A stretch of 64,000 bases of DNA from Gammaproteobacteria bacterium. GTDB taxonomy: Bacteria > Pseudomonadota > Gammaproteobacteria > Nitrosococcales > Methylophagaceae. A program made the translations under genes and the position numbers. The stretch spans positions 124,001 to 188,000 of the forward strand of contig JAQWIT010000013.1 in NCBI GenBank assembly GCA_029248745.1, in the 5' to 3' direction. Positions 63,924-64,000 of the stretch are shown here, piece by piece (position 1 is the stretch's first letter; each line of letters opens with the position of its first letter). Below the pieces are notes generated by a model. That model was not told the DNA's origin, did no database searches, and saw nothing but the letters and a program-made list of their open reading frames with translations.

Positions 63924-64000
63924 ATGAATCTATTCACGCTGGCTTCAAGGAATGTTTATCGCCATCGTCACCGAAGTATTGTGACGACATTAGCGATGGC
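63924..64000 (+). CDS. ABC transporter permease, FtsX/MacB type (3' end outside window)
   Basis: Only the first 25 codons are present: MNLFTLASRNVYRHRHRSIV and TTLAM. The pattern LASRNVYRHRHRSIVTTLAM is the typical amphipathic N-terminus leading into the first helix of FtsX/LolE-like permeases. It lies 9 bases after the LolA-like gene and is probably in the same operon. Confidence 0.7.
   Translation, partial: MNLFTLASRNVYRHRHRSIVTTLAM

Noticed and set aside
1-64000. tRNA genes, CRISPR arrays, insertion sequences, prophage or toxin-antitoxin modules
   Set aside because: None was recognised on either strand. The tandem repeat at 36359-36390 is coding low complexity, not a CRISPR.

Overview
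The window is chromosomal DNA from a free-living-type gammaproteobacterium. The gene content and order are diagnostic: bioB-F-H-C-D beside comF, slyX-tmcA, rluC divergent from rne, comEC-exbB-exbD-msbA-lpxK-kdsB, lolC-lolD, trxA beside rhlB, ubiI-ubiH-pepP-ygfB divergent from zapA, and a 6S RNA after zapA. The oxidative pentose-phosphate genes (zwf, pgl, glk) and the general style resemble the Methylophaga/Cycloclasticus/Thiotrichales area, but that placement is inference. No tRNA, rRNA, CRISPR array, prophage or intact insertion sequence was seen.

Layout. 1-6.2 kb: ubiA end, two gene remnants, then a compact biotin operon (bioA is not here). 6.2-9 kb, minus strand: phoH-like gene, PilZ-like gene, GST. 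9.4-11.6 kb: slyX, tmcA. 11.6-18.2 kb, minus strand: remnants of MSHA pilus genes, then Rieske protein, PfkB kinase, adk, frameshifted HDOD gene, sppA, HAD phosphatase, rluC. 18.3-21.4 kb: rne with a long structured leader. 21.4-27 kb, minus strand: the lipid A/KDO and ExbBD block, ending in a collapsed comEC. 27-35 kb: DUF2062 protein, lolCD, rpiA, ilvA, a broken FMN-glutamate-synthase-like gene, pgl, glk, apaG. 35-39.6 kb: dead fliK, FlhB-like C-terminal protein, response-regulator stub, psd, frameshifted tetR. 39.6-43.8 kb: RND permease, LolA-like protein and outer-membrane barrel. 43.9-49.5 kb: zwf, glgA, PqiA-like gene, DEAD helicase, EamA permease. 49.5-57.7 kb: dead CHASE-GGDEF cyclase, orphan TRAP binding protein, uvrD, trxA, rhlB and two uncharacterised genes. 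57.9-64 kb: ubiI, ubiH, pepP, ygfB, zapA, 6S RNA, and a second LolA-like gene leading into an FtsX-type permease.

The strongest theme is selective gene decay. Housekeeping genes are intact and tightly packed. Interrupted or collapsed genes are concentrated in surface attachment, DNA uptake, motility and signalling: mshE, a LamG-domain gene (mshQ-like), comF, comEC, fliK, a CHASE-GGDEF cyclase, an HDOD protein, a response regulator, a chemotaxis-like fragment and a TetR regulator. Several carry large internal deletions that join distant parts of a protein, or two different genes, which read errors cannot explain. The simplest inference is a lineage that has given up pili, flagella and competence, as in a host-associated or otherwise settled lifestyle. 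I did not find a clearly new multi-gene system. The nearest candidates are the RND/LolA-like/barrel export cassette and the second LolA-like/permease pair.
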